Assembly: GCA_019614645.1 (NCBI GenBank) | Contig: JABWDB010000006.1 | Coordinates: forward strand, 5,146,001-5,210,000 | DNA length: 64,000 nt | Reading direction: 5' to 3' | From: Stratiolaelaps scimitus | Lineage: Eukaryota > Arthropoda > Arachnida > Mesostigmata > Laelapidae | Position numbers and translations under genes: made by a program | The notes under the pieces: model-generated | What the model was told of the DNA's origin: nothing | Database searches by the model: none | Seen by the model: the letters and a program-made list of their open reading frames with translations, nothing else | Shown here: positions 12,357 to 23,692 of the stretch, piece after piece | How positions within the stretch are numbered: position 1 is the first letter of the stretch | How the letters are laid out: each line of letters opens with the position of its first letter

Positions 12357-15300
12357 TTGGCACACTTGAAATCCAATCTATTTCAAAACGTCATCAAGGG
12401 ACTATATATATATATATATCACCGACGCATTATTCTCTACACTTGACAGTATTACTCAACATGCTCTAAGTGAAGATTAATGACAAGAATCGGATTAATA
12501 TTATGACCATTATTACTATAATAATATAGAATGAGTATAACCAAAACAAACGAGAGTTGCAGTGAAAAAAAGGAACAGTAATAATAATAACAATTTGGCT
12601 GAACAGGAAGATAATACTCGTCATGGATCATCTGTGTTTTATATCATATGGTATGTGGCTAGAATTGCCAACCTCCTACGTCCCAGCCAGAAGCACTGGC
12701 AGAGAGCAATTGTTACGAAATCTCTGGGATGTCCGAGCGGTCTGAGAATGTTGGGCAAAGCCAGGAGCTCGGCTCGAAAAGAAGTTCTCATAAACTTGTC
12801 TAAGTTTTTACGGAGCAGTGTGCACTAATCTAAATTAAGTACACACTAACTCGATGGTGCTGCTTTGGGTTGTTTAAAACACTGGGATCCCTTTCAGGAG
12901 TTGTGGGAGTTCCAAACGGGCCTGTCCGCTGTGGGGAAGACACTGATTGTTGTATTTAGGGCGAAGTTTTGTGCACTGTTTTACTTATGACTGTTGCTTT
13001 TTGTATAATCAATTAGGAATTTTTAGCGTCGCTTTCAGTAGACTTCAACGAGGACTCAGATACAGGATGCGGGAGCTTCGAAACCGCGTGTCGCTGCTGT
13101 GATCAAGAAGGGCCCGCTAGACGCCAGCACAGTTATTAGAACTATATCTTTGGAAACGAAAACAGTGACCCTAGTTCACAAGAAGTGGATTTTTGCATTC
13201 GCACTCAGCTTGTTTCTTTATGTCTATCTATTGTTAATACCTTCCTTTGACAATAGCCCTTGTTCAGTGTGCCTATAATAGGTAAGAACAGTATCGGTCC
13301 GAAGTCAAGTGATCTCCTTCTAATCGATACTCGTTACAATGACGTTTGGCAAATTGAAAGATTCCCATCCGGTTCTACTACATCGCGCCTTATTCTTCGC
13401 GTAAACACTTCGAAACACACATTATCTGCCTCACGCTTAAATGGAGTCGGGCTGACTTCCTTCCTCTGAACAACATACATATATTTTCTATAAATCGATT
13501 ATTATCTGTCTGAAATAGAAACCAATAAGGAGGAGGTCAACGACCCTTAAGGGTTTAGGACTTGCAAGGAACGTGGTAGAGGTTCAGCGTATCACGTATA
13601 TATCTGTATCTCAGCAAGCCGGAGATCTGTACACAACGATATCTCATCTGACCGGCTAGCCACCTGGTCATGGGGGACACGCATCATTAGTGTGCGACCA
13701 GATCGAAAGGTTCGAGCTTCCTTTCAACTAGAGTCAATCACCTCTAGTGGAAACGCTGACATTTTAGAGAAGGCTCCAACTTGCCACGTCTAGTGGACGG
13801 AGTCCTCAAGTAAAAAGTAAAAAAAAAGCACTGCAATGCTTCTTTGAGTCAATGTGTAGACTCCTCGCGTATTGACCCTATGACTAGGACGTTGGTAGTG
13901 TCTCAATTCCGAAGTCATAGCAGTCAATTTGAGATGGTAACACCGTTTGAGGCCGAAAGTCAGATGTGAGATATATCTAAAGTCAACCCCTGCAAAAGGT
14001 TCACATAACAAAGGATGTTTCTCGTGAAGCGGTTATCACGAGAAACCAACAGCTACATAGGTTCACGCGCGAGCCCGAGCCGTTTATGAACTGGCAAGCA
14101 CTTGATTTAAGTGTAGACCAGCTTCGGGCCACCATGGTCCGCTAATGACTCCGTGGCTTAGAGAGAACATCTAGTGATTATGGATTTTCAGTAGGATAAT
14201 ATTATAAGTGGACACGGCCAGGAGTCTAGTGTTTTAGTGACCTCTGCGTGTATGTATATATTCTCGGGCGCAAGAGAGAAAGGGAAGGGTTATTATTCAA
14301 GTAAAGGACACTGATACATCATTGGCAAGGGCGTCCAATGCTATAAGACCTCTATACAGACACGACGCGATTGAAGACCTGACATCTATGGAGACTGGCT
14401 TTCAAGAGGTAGCCAGAATCTATATTTCATACAATTTTATGATAATTTGTATATATATATACAAGTTATCATATATATATATATGCATGGCCACATAGAG
14501 CACATCACATTTACGAGTCATAAAATGGAGCAAACACAATTATTGGTTTTATTGTTTGTTTAGTTAAACATAGTACGCTATCATTCGACATCCAGTGTAC
14601 CCTCGCCGTCTTGTGTAAATGCTAAAATAGTATCAATAGTCATTGATGCCTTTAGGTTTAATTCCGTGCAATATCCAGCGGCTCACTTCTAACCGGGTTA
14701 TATTTGTAGTTATATATAGTCCTAACCTCTTAGTGCCGCGATGCAGTTGACGTGCTGCCAGGAAGTGCCACCCTGTCAGAAGCGTGACACCTGTTCCTCT
14801 CATAACATCCGGTCATTGCGTCGAGCGAACTGTAAGTGGATGCACCCTACGTGGGCTAGTGCACTCTTGCTATCACGTCAAGCGAACGTCAACGCTGGGG
14901 AGACCGCGGATTGCCAATGGAGGAGATGGATGATGTCCGCCTTGTTAGGTGGTTAATCTCTATGACAACCCAAAGGAAAAATAAGTGCCTGTAAATTATA
15001 TCCGTCCGCCTTCAAACGGGTAGAGGGGTTGACATTGAGCGGAGTAACGCGGACCTGCGAAGTATTGAACTGTGTATTTATCATCGCCGTTTGGACTTTT
15101 GGTCAATTTGTTGGTTTCGGCATTGCTTCTCCGTAGGGCACGGAGACTGCTAGGTAGAATCAGGATGTTTTACACCAATGTAGCGTGCAAAGAAACTCCA
15201 TAGGAACACCCATAACTGCGGTGAGGATTGAACACCTGATCTGCCGTGAGATTTCAACAACGCCAGCGAGTATAAATAATCTAGAATATACATAAAGTCA

Positions 15301-17221
15301 ATTATCTGTTATAAAGGAATATCATTGGCCCGCTCATTCGCCACGTATATGCCATTCGTATTTATCCGCTAGAGAATAGTGTCGTGTCATCCGCGTCGAT
15401 TAAACTCTCTGAGGCAGCAGCACTATTCTGAAAGTTATCTTATTTATTTAATGTTTAATTGCCATCAAGCTCCCTTGATGGGGAACCATTCAGAGTGTGT
15501 TTGGAGTTACTTTGATTACTTGAGATTAAATCAATTTCAAACATATATGTTGGTTCATACACCTCAAGCACTAATAGGGATTCGTAACTGCTATTGTTTT
15601 GTCATGGGTGAGAAGTGGCCGTTTCTTGTACCACGGCTGATGTATAGCGATTCCTCTAAAGCTGTACAGCTATCATTCGTCAGTTTCAGCAGTTGACTGG
15701 AAGCTCTCGTGGCTCTCGTATTCCCGTTCTATTTTAATTAGCCCTACTTAGACGAAGTCATTAACACCACGTAACGCCGTTAATTGTGGCGTAACCTAAT
15801 TAATGACTGCTCCGCCACGTGAGTGCTGCTTGGCTGGCTGGCTGCGAAGGTCCATTAGTAGATAGATAGATGAATGAACGGACCTTCGTGATGCATTTCG
15901 TACCGCCTACAACTCCCCTACAACTGATATCACTCGTAAGGCGACTACGACAGCTACTACAGCTACCGCCTTCAGTTGGTAGTTCTACGGCTGGGGCAGC
16001 TGTACAATTCGGCTGTAAGCAAGTCATCGTTTATCTTCGTCGCCTGTAGCTGTTTGGCGACAACCGGCCGGGAACGAGTGAGCAGTCTATGAAGTCGGTG
16101 GTCGATGTCAGAGTCATTTTCAACGGCGTGGCAGGCATCCCGGCTGGCTGTCTTACCTCCCACCCATTCAACAAAGCCAGACAGAACAATGAGCACGCAT
16201 CGGCTGAGATTGGCGATAGACATGCGTATGTATTTGAACTGTGTACTGCAGTTTGCAGGGAAATACGCACTTATCCTTACACAGATGAAATGGCATCGTA
16301 TTGCGCTGCGTTATCCTGTAGACATTTTGGCCCATACAAGTTTGGTCGTTAAGGACAACACACGAGATAGATGTGTTCAGACGAATGAGGATCTCAACGC
16401 CGTCATTCAGTTATTCATTTCCTACCGGCGTGAGGCAGATGCCCTTTATGCAACTATTCCAACTTCAAGAGTTTGTAGTGGTCTTTAACGAGGATTGCAG
16501 AGAGGAATAGGCCTCCACTACAGTTTGTTATACAATGTTCGAGGTTATTTGTGTTCCTCCACTACAGTTGTACCATACAAATAAATATGGCGAAACATCT
16601 TGAAGGTTCTCGGTAAACGACATATCTCAAAGTTTCGTATTGCGTTAGCCATCATAGGGGGTTCTGCATGTAACTCGTCGCCTGTGGAGACCAACTGAAT
16701 GCGAACAAGTTTCAAAACTGTACGTGTGTAATGCGTTGCTGAGGTTGTCGCAAATTATGACTCTATTGTCAAATTTGAGTATTACCCATGCTATTTTACG
16801 TTTCAATGTTATGTTGATACAGCCGATAGCTGCCCGCCATCTGGTGCTGGCGGCTGCTTCTCGCTGGGATCTTAGGCGGGTTTCGATAAGCAAAGGATGG
16901 CGAACTGGGGCGGACGGTGACAGCATAGCACTGTACCCTAAATTAGAGTCTCATTCTTGTAAGGCCGAACACCTTTTCTGCCAAGATTACCCGCCGCAAT
17001 CCTCCGCTTCACAGAGGCAGTGAACAGACAACTTCGATCAGTGTCTGATCCTCGCTATAATGCACTCATCGACTAATACATCGTTTGTCTTCACAGAGTT
17101 ATAGTGAATTTGGTGATACCACTACTACTGTTGTTGCTCCTTAGCTGACTCTTAGCTATTCCTCTACATGGTATATATGTATATAGATATATATGCCCAA
17201 AATGGAAATTGCGTTGCCTCT
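12357..17221. other. Intergenic sequence
   Basis: No gene supported. Contains a short TA tract near 12401-12419 and a near-perfect palindrome at 14439-14472. The 105-codon frame at 15379 and overlapping frames at 16031-16490 show no domain or splice support. Confidence 0.35.
14439..14472. repeat. Near-perfect 34-bp palindrome
   Basis: ATGATAA-TTTGTATATA mirrored by TATATACAAGTTATCAT, with only one non-complementary pair. Its AT-rich centre can extrude as a cruciform or arise as a microsatellite-associated foldback. No gene is attached to it. Confidence 0.6.
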
Positions 17222-17460
17222 TTAGATAACTACAGTAAATTCTTGCATTACAAATTCGGTTGCACGTAGCTCCCCTTTAGCGGGAGGTATAAGGTAGTAC
17301 TCATTCATTAATGAGGCGTACTTTCCGTTCTTGACTTGCTCGGCTGTGTTGGCTGTGTGTGCAGGCTGTATTGCTCCGCAACTGACATAAGAAGATGCTA
17401 AAGTGTCAGCCACAGTTCAACCCCAAACCAGTTACCTCTGGAAAAGGGATTAGCGACGTA
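17222..17460. repeat. Dispersed repeat fragment related to 5680-5830
   Basis: The 3' half shares an ordered set of words with the 5.7 kb repeat: GGCGTACTTTCC, ACATAAGAAG followed by a GTGTCA word, and CCCAAACCAG. Spacing is similar and divergence is high. No open frame survives. Probably a fragment of the same retroelement family. Confidence 0.4.
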
Positions 17461-17911
17461 TCATCAGACAGCTTTCTATCAAAGCGAGAAATACCTGGTG
17501 GTTGTTGAATGCAAGGAACAAATATAGAACGAAGAGCTCTGGTCGAAGGATCGTTTATTAAAGAGGGTCTCAGGCACGGACTTCTTATATAACCGAGTCC
17601 AAGAGAGTCAACTGGCTATCCACAGCAACTGAAATATGACTGAAACTAGATTACTTCCCTAACTTAAACCTACTGCAAACAGGCGGGCGATCAGCTTCAA
17701 GTATCACAGGATGAGACTTAAATCGCAAGTTACAAACTAAAAGTACCTTCCCAGTTGATCACGGTGTAACTCCCGGGGAAGAAGTCTTAATGATTCGATC
17801 TGAAAATGAAATTGAAATATGACAGGACAGAATGATAGGTTGAAACTTTTGCGCCACCCGAAACTGTCAGTGAATATTCTGGGTACAGCCTGGAAGTAAA
17901 CATCTCCTTAA

Positions 17912-18115
17912 TTTATTCAAACATACAGTAGTTTTGTTTTTGTTTTTTCCAGCTGACCCTCAGCTGTTCCCCTATGCGACAGGGCGCAGCAAACATACAG
18001 TAGTTAGCAACTATTATTTATTATTATTTATTGTTTGAGGTCGACAATGTCCCGAGGAAGGCAATGGCATTGCCCCTCTCCACAGCGAGGGACAGGCGCT
18101 GCAGAAGAAAGAGCC
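17912..18115 (-). mobile_element. Antisense retroelement 3' end, interrupted by a SINE
   Basis: The 22-mer beginning TTTATTCAAACATACAGTAG at 17912 recurs exactly at 62801, and its reverse complement ends ...GTTTGAATAAA, i.e. a 3' end with a polyadenylation hexamer. The sequence after the inserted SINE (from 18006) continues the similarity for about a dozen bases to the 62.8 kb copy. A downstream block at 18050-18110 resembles 5490-5570. No coding capacity survives, so the family (LINE versus LTR element) is not settled. Confidence 0.45.
17934..17989 (-). mobile_element. 5'-truncated SINE (family 1) with 16-bp target-site duplication
   Basis: The 56-bp insert on the minus strand carries the family-1 SINE tail (GGGGAACAGCTGAGGGTCAG) followed by an A-rich end. 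It is flanked by exact direct repeats CAAACATACAGTAGTT at 17918-17933 and 17990-18005. Removing the insert plus one repeat restores the sequence seen in the independent copy at 62.8 kb, which confirms insertion. Severe 5' truncation fits LINE-driven retrotransposition. Confidence 0.85.
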
Positions 18116-18572
18116 TTAATAGCTGAAGCATACTACCCAATTTCAAACGAGGAGCTCACTGTTTCATTATCGTCTGTTTTTTTTGCGAAAGACTACTTTG
18201 AATATACCCTGAGAGCGTGATTGAATGCTCTTTTTAAGGTTCTCGAGTGGTCGGGCTTCGTGGCCAGCGTTGCGTTTTGACATTTTTGCTCAGAATTGTT
18301 TAAAAGTCATCATCTATTTCAACAACATCTAGAAGCCTCATCACTACTTGATGAGTTTGGTTTCTCTCTCTTGGTTGACTTATTTGATTCATGCAAATTG
18401 ATCGAAAGCGAACCTCGATAATGTTCACCGTCTAAAGATTTACCCGTCAAAACCGGGGCTACTACATCCGAAGTAAAGATAACTGGCGACTAACTTTTCT
18501 TGGGGGAGAGCAGATTGCGGCTGACTGCACCGATATACTATTAGGTAATCCTGAGCAGATCATATTCAACAG

Positions 18573-18829
18573 TCCCGTGGATGGTCTAGAGGTGGGCGTC
18601 TTAGACTACTAGACCAGAGGGACACGTGTGTGTTGGGTTCAAATCCTGTCAGACGCGGAGAATCTTTGGAGTTCTTTATCATCTTTCTTTATCTGAGGAT
18701 TCTTGTCAGGTACGAGTAAGGCAGAGAATAAGCAAAGGTGGCCCCGACAGGTCCTCATAGTAATACCTAAAGGTTAAGAGCTGAGGCCTGTCAGATAGGG
18801 GAACAGCTGAGGGTCAGCTTGAAAAAAAA
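18573..18829 (+). mobile_element. Full-length tRNA-derived SINE (family 1), Glu-tRNA-like head
   Basis: The 257-bp element starts TCCCGTGGATGGTCTAGAGG, very like the 5' half of a tRNA-Glu. It has an A-box-like TGGTCTAGAGGTGGG at 18582-18596 and a B-box GGTTCAAATCC at 18636-18646, the spacing of an RNA polymerase III internal promoter. After the tRNA-like head comes a unique body, a conserved tail (GGGGAACAGCTGAGGGTCAG) and an A-run. Exact 16-bp direct repeats AGATCATATTCAACAG flank it at 18557-18572 and 18830-18845. The intact duplication suggests fairly recent insertion. Tail fragments of the same family occur at 17934-17989 and about 47206-47234. Confidence 0.9.
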
Positions 18830-18845
18830 AGATCATATTCAACAG

Positions 18846-20340
18846 CCATGAGTTGTCCAGGGTTACGTGTCCGATCACTCGTTAGGCCGTTTTACCCGGT
18901 CGTGATTCCATAGCAAAACAAAACGCTGCTTTACGTCACGCGTGTGTCCCTTGCGGTTTGTTTGTTCCTTCCCTGTTGTTCGGCCCTCAACAGTCCATAA
19001 GCTAGCGCCTCGTCGTGGCGTCTCGCGCGCAACGATTCGAGAAGTGGTCACATCGTTGCCAGGTCGTGATTTCTCCATGTAAATTCCTTTTTGCAAACGG
19101 CCCTCGGCTCACCCCCAGATCCCTGCCCAAACAGTTTTGCCACACCTATGCCGCGTCGTCGTCGTCGCATACGATCGTATCGTGTACCTAACACCGAAAG
19201 TTGTATCATATATATCCAGCCGTCACCCTAGCAAGACACATTTTACCATCGCGGCCATCCTAGTCACGTTGCTTGCCTTGCGGGTCTGCTCCCTGTCCAG
19301 CCCGCAACAAGCGCTAGCGAGAATCCAGTGTTGCTTTCCCTCGTCTCGACGCCTTTCTCGCGCTGTTGGCTTTTGCTGCTAACGCTGGCGACATCGAAGA
19401 AAGAAATGAAGGAACCCGACCAAGCGAATGACATTTGTCGATCCGTAAATGGAAAACCTCAACAAGCGAATGGCGAGCAAATCTAAACGTCGCCGGATCG
19501 CGGGCGGACAGCAGCGGCAGCAGCAGCAGCAGGAACGGCGAAGACCGTTGCCTCGTCTATCCCTCGTTCCGACCGAAATCGGAGGGCCGCGATACCGAGA
19601 GCGACAACGACGACGGCATCGAGGCAAGAACGCAACGCGGTCCCCGCGGTTGTAACGGAGCAGACAGAGCTCTACACAGTTGCTGCCGCCAGCGGCGGCC
19701 GGCACGGCGAGGCCGGCCAGCCTGCCAGCCAGCCAGTTGTAGCGAAGGAGCCTACTTTTTGCCGCGTACGTTCCCTCTCGTCGGCAAAGCAACGCAAACA
19801 TAGTGTAGGGGACATTGACGATTTCGTCGCAGAATGAACGAAGGGACGAATCGATGAAAGAAGGACAAATTGGCGTCGCGTACCATGGAACGATCCGATC
19901 GGAGAGGAGGGCGAGTGGATCGACCGAAAAAACGGGTTAGCATCGATCGAGACCCCCTGAGACGAAGGCAGGCTCCGAGTCCGGCATCATCCGACTGGTG
20001 GGGCACTTGCTGAGCGAGGTGGAAATGGGACAGGAGAGGAAAATCGCGACGAAGTGAAGGAACAGGCGTCGCCACCAAGGGGAGGGGGAACTTCACGGTG
20101 AGCGTTTGTCCGAGACAGAGGCGTAAACGTTGTCTGCGTGCATGGCAATGCCATAGTTAGCGATAACGGAGACACTCGAACCGAATCGGAAACACCGAGC
20201 CAGCTAGGAAAACTGGCCCGAAAAATAAGCCCCGGTGTCTATATATACAATATATTGTACTACCTTGCTTACCTTGCAGAGGTTGTCCGAATGTATAGGA
20301 AGATGTATTCGGCCCCACTTGAAATCAACAGCTGATTTGG
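18846..20340. other. GC-rich island, possible promoter or 5' exon
   Basis: CpG-rich compared with the surroundings, with overlapping open frames on both strands and a CAG-repeat tract near 19512-19531. A frame from ATG 19449 gives a very basic, Gln-rich peptide (KSKRRRI then QQRQQQQQERRR), and another frame there is acidic (DTESDNDDG). A good splice donor (ACG|GTGAGC) lies at about 20097/20098, so part of this may be a first exon of a gene that continues to the right. I cannot choose a frame, so no CDS is called. Confidence 0.3.
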
Positions 20341-23300
20341 AGCAATGCCAATTAGGGCTGGTAGACTAGTAGGGTTGTAGGAGTCGTATGTATAATAATA
20401 CTACTACCCGAGACAGAACTTGCCATTGGAAAACGTTCAAGCTATTGTTTTGTATCGTTACTATAACATACAACTCAAAGTCCGGCGAGCACTGTGGTAA
20501 TATTTGCGTTGCTGTGTGTGGCCACTAGCTCCGTATCTTCTATAACAACGTCAGGAATTGATTGAGAATAGCACACAATATTTGATGATAACGCGGGTAT
20601 GAGAGTACGCAATCAAGCCACGACCACATTCGCTTCGAGTCCACCGTCTCACTCGGAAATCTCAGCCGTAACATTCGTTGCTACAGAGTGCATCAACGCG
20701 AGAGAAGGAGAGTTGTGCTGGGATTCACTCCGTTGTGTTGGCCCGCACGTCGTCTATGTGGGCCTCTTTGCCTATCCCAACATAATCCATAAGGAGGAGT
20801 CTGGCCCGGCTGAGAACAGAAAACACTGAGGCAAGCAGTCCTGCAATCGGAAATCGAAGGCACCCCTCGTTGTGAAAAGAACGACTCGAGCTGGCTGTTG
20901 GCTACATCATTTGACCTCTATTGCTCGCTCCGTCTCGTATGCTAGCGATTGTCTATTTTTCTGCCCGGCGCTAGTCGTCGCCGCACCCAGCGTTATAATT
21001 TTTCTTCGTTCGACATTCGTGGCAATCGCGGCACAGTCGCGCAGAGCGCGCAGATAGAGGAACAAGGAGATGTCGGTTTGTGGCCGAATTTCCACGCTAC
21101 AAGGGGAATAATGCTCGGTTTTGTATTCGTTGGATGATCTACTGCGCTAATTAGTCAAATCAACTAGGATTGTGCATGGCGAAAGGAACGTACGGCAACT
21201 AAGAACCACATTTGATTGACAGCTCTATGTACTACTATATGTGCTCATGATGAAATTCTTGAAATATGACATCCACGAGAGAGTTGTGTTTACGAAAGTA
21301 AACGCAAACGCGACGCCTTGTCATTTAAAACCATTTTCTTCTTTAACTGAAAACAAGGCCCTAATTATACACGCTCTCCCTCTCGATCTCTCTGTTTCCA
21401 GTGCAATCTAATTTGTAAAACATCCATCATCATCATCAGCACCATCGCCACCACCACCATCACCACCGTAATTATTATTATTATGTGTTTTTCATTAAAG
21501 CAAAGCAAACAAATTGAAGCAAGGCAGCATTAAATAATAACGCAGACAAAAAGAGCCCAGACTCTTTGTTGGTAACAAACAGATTACATGCCGTCCTCAC
21601 TCCGTCTGCACGCATCCCTCTCGTACACGCTGGTTTCCAGCCAGCCATGGTGGATGCAAGGGCTTGAGTCATCCTGCAAGCCACACGGGATGGTGTCTCA
21701 GCGAGGTTCTTACATTAAGCTAATTCAAGCCTTAGTTTTGAATCGCGAATACGAAGTGGATACAAATTTCGCAAGACGCCTCGCTGCTCGAGCGATTTGC
21801 TGCTCAGGCCAACATTAAACGCCTACTGCGCTGGGGGCTGCTGTGCGCCCGTAATGAGGAAAGATAAATAGACGCTGCTCCATGTAATAATTGCTCGTCA
21901 AAGTTGAGCATACGGCGGCCTACAAAGCAACAATGTATCTATTTATCTGCGGCCGCATTCATGACGTGACCGGCCACCGCAGACCAATAATTGTTTTCGG
22001 CCGTTGCGAGGGCGAACGGGATCCGGTACGAAGCTCGAAGTACGGCGCTCTGATCGCGCTGGCTTCCCTCTTGCACCAAAGCGAATGTCTGCTTTGGCTT
22101 GATCGAAAATCGTGCGATGCTTTTAAAGGCAGCGGGGAGCGACAGCAGATCACTATTACAGCGCATTGATTGGACGCGAAATCAAATCGATTCGTGCGTT
22201 TGTAGCGCGTCCGTACGAGTTCTACTGTGGATTCATTTCATGTTAGACAATGATGTTATAATGCATGTGACCTCATCGTGAGGCATATGAGTCGACTATA
22301 GCACGTGAGCACCTCGTTGCCAATGGGGGTCATCGAATGTTCCCATGACTTCGAACGGAGCAGGTGTTACATTCGTGACAACGAATATTTAGGTATATGG
22401 ATGAATACTACGCTGTGGATCGAGAAATTTTGACCGGGATATCATAGTCTGCTACTAAATTTGGTGATTCCTATTAGATATTTGTTCTATTAGATTTGGA
22501 CACACATCCGCAAAGAGCAGGCGTTCGTTGTTCAAGCGATGCGCATTTTATTCAGGGTGACTCTCGCGAAGCAACGTTAACCAGCACTGCTGTTGCTTAA
22601 CAGCAGCAGCAGCAGTAGATGTCTACGAACAATTAACCAACGGCGCCTTCGGCTTATTCCTACCCTCTAGTACTTTGTCAAGGCGTCATGCCTTATGAAC
22701 GCTACCAACCATAATTTTCGCCAAAGCCATGCATCCGCAAGCAGCTTTCAGGACCTGTGGCACAGAGGAGGGACAACTTAACGCATGCACAACTTGGCCC
22801 ATAGGAGCAGGGGGAGGATGCCTCTTGGTCTCGGCGTCGTCAAGGTTGCGCCACCGGAAAGTTCTCGTCTTGCATTAGCGTGCTATGGCGTCTTGACGGT
22901 AGAGAGGACTTATTGGAGGTGATCTATGTTCGCAACTGTCTTCTGCAGTGGTCAGCGATGGAATACGTGACTAAATCATCATTGCCTCTTTGGTCGATGC
23001 TATATTTGTTATATATTCGCAGTTCACTACATTTTCGGCTATTTGTCCGTGTGATTTTATCTTGAAAATTGCGAACGAAGCAAATTTATATTATTACACA
23101 ATAGTAACAATAATAACATTGATTGATAGTTAGCAACGGGGCGAATAATCTGAGCTATAGAGTACAACAATACGAGGTCACATATATTCAAGGAAATTAT
23201 TTATATTCCTAGCTGGCCGCGGTGGTCGAGAGAGGTGGAAATGATTGACAGGGTCCCTGCAGGCGATCGGAAGTCAACACAAAGTGCATTATGTCTTGAC

Positions 23301-23483
23301 TTTTTCATTTGCCAATAATAAATAAAGCATCGAATTTGACAGAGGCTTTAGAACAGTCCCGTTTTTAGTTCTTCACTACGCCGTAGGCTGCTCGTTCAAC
23401 GTAGCCTAAGGTGGCGTTTTCCACATCCTTTTCCTAAAAGCATCTGACTGAAACTCAGCTAGTTACTTGAAGTGCTTCTCTTT
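20341..23483. other. Intergenic sequence with CAT/CAC microsatellite
   Basis: No supported gene. A CAT/CAC trinucleotide tract spans roughly 21421-21468, followed by an ATT run to about 21483, and a short CAG run lies near 22600-22615. Open frames are short and lack domain or splice support. Confidence 0.35.
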
Positions 23484-23499
23484 TGGCTAAGGACACCTA

Positions 23500-23676
23500 G
23501 GGGGTTTTCGGGCGGACTCTCAGCCAATATTTAAGGGCCACGGTACAACTGCTTTTACCATTGCTTCGTAAGATGGACCCCTTTAAATGCAAATGTGCAA
23601 CGGTGGTGATCGAACCCGTGCACCTACGTGTCTCCTCCGATTGCGAGGCGCACACGAATGCACCACCGGGCCCGAC
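23500..23676 (-). mobile_element. tRNA-derived SINE (family 2) with 16-bp target-site duplication
   Basis: A 177-bp element in antisense orientation. The reverse complement starts GTCGGGCCCGGTGGTGCATT, with an A-box-like TGGTGCATTCG, and has a B-box GGTTCGATCAC (plus-strand 23606-23616). It is flanked by exact 16-bp repeats TGGCTAAGGACACCTA at 23484-23499 and 23677-23692. A second, diverged copy lies at 56961-57160 inside intron 7 of a P450 gene, and alignment of the two covers most of both copies. Head and tail differ from SINE family 1. Confidence 0.85.
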
Positions 23677-23692
23677 TGGCTAAGGACACCTA

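Noticed and set aside
17135..17170. Possible antisense SINE family 1 tail
   Set aside because: Only a short diverged match (AGCTGACTCTTAGCTATTCC) with no flanking duplication.
18573..18650. True tRNA-Glu gene
   Set aside because: The A and B boxes are present, but the acceptor stem does not close after the B-box and the unit has target-site duplications and an A-tail, so it is a SINE.
19379..20096. Long overlapping frames of 114-140 codons on the minus strand
   Set aside because: Low-complexity Arg/Cys-rich translations of GC-rich DNA; the opposite strand is equally open.
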